This document shows, piece after piece, positions 5,032 to 5,940 of a stretch of 5,940 nt of DNA (positions are counted from its first letter, which is position 1; each line of letters begins with the position of its first letter). Both the position numbers and the translations under genes were made by a program. The stretch lies in the NCBI GenBank assembly GCA_050115555.1, contig JASFQI010000320.1, forward strand, positions 1 to 5,940, read 5' to 3'. A model generated the notes under the pieces. It made no database searches. It was given only the letters and a program-made list of their open reading frames with translations, and was not told the DNA's origin. The DNA comes from JASFQI01 sp050115555 (GTDB taxonomy: Bacteria > Desulfobacterota > DSM-4660 > Desulfatiglandales > HGW-15).

Positions 5032-5060
5032 TTGTCTGGCTTTGGGCATTCCGATACTAT
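5032..5060 (+). promoter_or_regulatory. candidate sigma-70 promoter of xseA
   Basis: TTGTCT (5032-5037), a 17-bp spacer and TACTAT (5055-5060) match the sigma-70 consensus well at optimal spacing. The start would be near 5067, giving a leader of about 66 nt to the TTG at 5133. Confidence 0.55.
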
Positions 5061-5078
5061 GGGCCCCGACGGGCTTAG

Positions 5079-5098
5079 AGCGGAAGCTCTTTTCCGCT
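5079..5098 (+). repeat. hairpin in the xseA leader
   Basis: AGCGGAA (5079-5085) and TTCCGCT (5092-5098) pair across GCTCTT. An alternative, mutually exclusive stem AGAGC/GCTCT (5077-5081 with 5086-5090) uses the same bases. It begins about 12 nt after the predicted transcription start and ends 22 nt before the ribosome binding site; no role can be assigned. Confidence 0.35.
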
Positions 5099-5120
5099 TC
5101 TGGCCTTCATCATTCCTCAC

Positions 5121-5125
5121 GGAGG
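5121..5125 (+). promoter_or_regulatory. ribosome binding site that fixes the xseA TTG start
   Basis: GGAGG at 5121-5125 lies 7 nt before TTG at 5133. The only other nearby in-frame candidate, GTG at 5175, has no such site and falls at the start of the conserved VYSVTELT segment. Confidence 0.72.
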
Positions 5126-5132
5126 CCTGGCA

Positions 5133-5940
5133 TTGGACGATACGGAACACCCCCTGGAAAGCCGGAGTCCCCACGTGTACTCGGTGACCGAGCTGACCGG
5201 CGATATTCGGGAACTTCTGGAAGACCGCTTCGGCTTCGTCTGGGTGGAAGGAGAGATCTCTAATGTGCGCACGCCGGCCTCAGGCCACTGTTACATGGCC
5301 CTGAAGGACGAAAACGCACAGATCCGGACCGTCCTCTTCCGGCCCGTGTTTCGAACCCTCAAGTTCCGGCCCGAGCACGGAATGAAGGTCATCGCCCAGG
5401 GGCGAATCGGTGTGTATGAACCGCGTGGGGAATACCAGCTCGTACTGGATTACCTCGAACCCCTGGGAGTAGGGGCGCTGGCCCTGGCCTTCGAGCAGCT
5501 CAAAAAGAAGCTTGCGGCCGAGGGGCTTTTCCGCGAGGAGATCAAGAGGCGCCTTCCATTTCTGCCTGCGTGCGTGGCGGTCATCACCTCCCCGACGGGT
5601 GCAGCCGTCCGTGACTTCCTGCGCGTGGTTCACCGGCGCTTTGCGAACATTGAAGTCACCATAGTTCCGGTTCGAGTACAGGGAGAGGTTGCTGCGCGGG
5701 AAATCGTTGCCGCCATTGAAACCGTCAATCGCCACCTGGCTGTGGACGTGATCGTCCTGACCCGGGGCGGCGGCTCTCTGGAGGATCTCTGGCCCTTCAA
5801 TGAAGAGGCCGTCGCACGAGCCATCCGTGCATCGCACATCCCCGTGGTTTCAGCCGTAGGCCACGAGATCGACGTGACCATCTCCGACCTGGCGGCGGAC
5901 CTTCGAGCGCCCACCCCGTCAGCCGCCGCCGAGATGCTCG
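5133..5940 (+). CDS. xseA: exodeoxyribonuclease VII large subunit XseA (3' truncated by window edge)
   Basis: XseA is the catalytic large subunit of exonuclease VII, which with several XseB subunits degrades single-stranded DNA from both ends into oligonucleotides in repair and recombination. The first 269 residues are present, of a usual 400-460. The N-terminal OB-fold (about 14-110) begins VYSVTELTGDIRELLED and includes WVEGEISNVRTPASGHCYMA. The catalytic domain follows, with GLFREEIKRRLPFLP (131-145), VITSPTGAAVRDFL (150-163), RGGGSLEDLWPFN (211-223) and GHEIDVTISDLAADLRAPTP (243-262). The last two hold the GGG and GHExD/RAPTP residues typical of the active site, all intact. The TTG start is supported by GGAGG. 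The gene is divergent from the DUF4301 gene; xseB would be expected downstream, outside the window. Confidence 0.96.
   Translation, partial: MDDTEHPLESRSPHVYSVTELTGDIRELLEDRFGFVWVEGEISNVRTPASGHCYMALKDENAQIRTVLFRPVFRTLKFRPEHGMKVIAQGRIGVYEPRGEYQLVLDYLEPLGVGALALAFEQLKKKLAAEGLFREEIKRRLPFLPACVAVITSPTGAAVRDFLRVVHRRFANIEVTIVPVRVQGEVAAREIVAAIETVNRHLAVDVIVLTRGGGSLEDLWPFNEEAVARAIRASHIPVVSAVGHEIDVTISDLAADLRAPTPSAAAEML

Larger units (their letters stand above)
4738..5132. other. divergent intergenic region between the DUF4301 gene and xseA
   Basis: This region of about 395 bp has no credible gene. The plus-strand frames at 4718-4957, 4858-5187 and 5021-5263 have no ribosome sites and run into xseA or DUF4301 in the wrong frame. 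It holds a leftward promoter flanked by a 9-bp inverted repeat (4799-4840), three adjacent palindromes (4983-5030), a rightward promoter (5032-5060) and a hairpin in the xseA leader (5079-5098). The stretch 4841-4980 holds nothing I can identify. Confidence 0.6.

Noticed and set aside
5280..5837. Minus-strand 185-residue frame
   Set aside because: Antisense to xseA, whose OB-fold and catalytic motifs are unmistakable.
1..5940. CRISPR arrays, insertion sequences, tRNA genes or defence systems
   Set aside because: No regularly spaced direct repeats, transposase motifs, terminal repeats, tRNA-like cloverleaf or recognisable defence domains were seen on either strand.

Overview
The window looks like chromosome of a high-GC, flagellated, Gram-negative bacterium, most likely a Desulfobacterota member (sulfate reducer or syntroph). 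The clue is a small DVU0524-type protein directly upstream of flgM, a pairing I know from that phylum. The assignment is inferred from gene content; there is no rRNA or other marker here. I see no mobile element, tRNA, CRISPR or phage gene.

Left part (3-1299, plus strand). The tail of an unrecognised gene overlaps the Shine-Dalgarno of a 75-residue DVU0524-family protein. That is followed by flgM, the anti-sigma-28 factor that holds back late flagellar genes until the hook-basal body is complete. A sigma-28-like promoter may lie in the tail of the first gene. flgM is followed by about 330 bp with no convincing gene, holding two strong inverted repeats and a sigma-70-like promoter. This promoter leads into a short open frame of unknown function that reads like a real gene.

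Middle part (1302-4737, minus strand). In transcription order: a DUF4301 protein, then 24 bp later a DUF368 membrane protein (PopT, an undecaprenyl-phosphate transporter family), then after a 199-bp gap a YcgR-like PilZ protein that should bind c-di-GMP. DUF4301 and PopT look like one operon. The gap before the PilZ gene holds a good sigma-54 (-24/-12) match, so that gene may be transcribed separately, perhaps with motility genes.

Right part (4738-5940). A divergent intergenic region of about 395 bp separates the DUF4301 gene from xseA, the large subunit of exonuclease VII, which runs off the window. The region carries a candidate promoter for each direction, a perfect 9-bp inverted repeat around the leftward promoter, and three adjacent small palindromes just upstream of the rightward one.

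The most interesting reading is that the DUF4301 protein carries, in the right order, motifs resembling the UDP-sugar pyrophosphorylase family. With PopT beside it, this suggests a two-gene unit joining a nucleotide-sugar-type enzyme to recycling of the C55 lipid carrier for envelope glycans. That link is inference.
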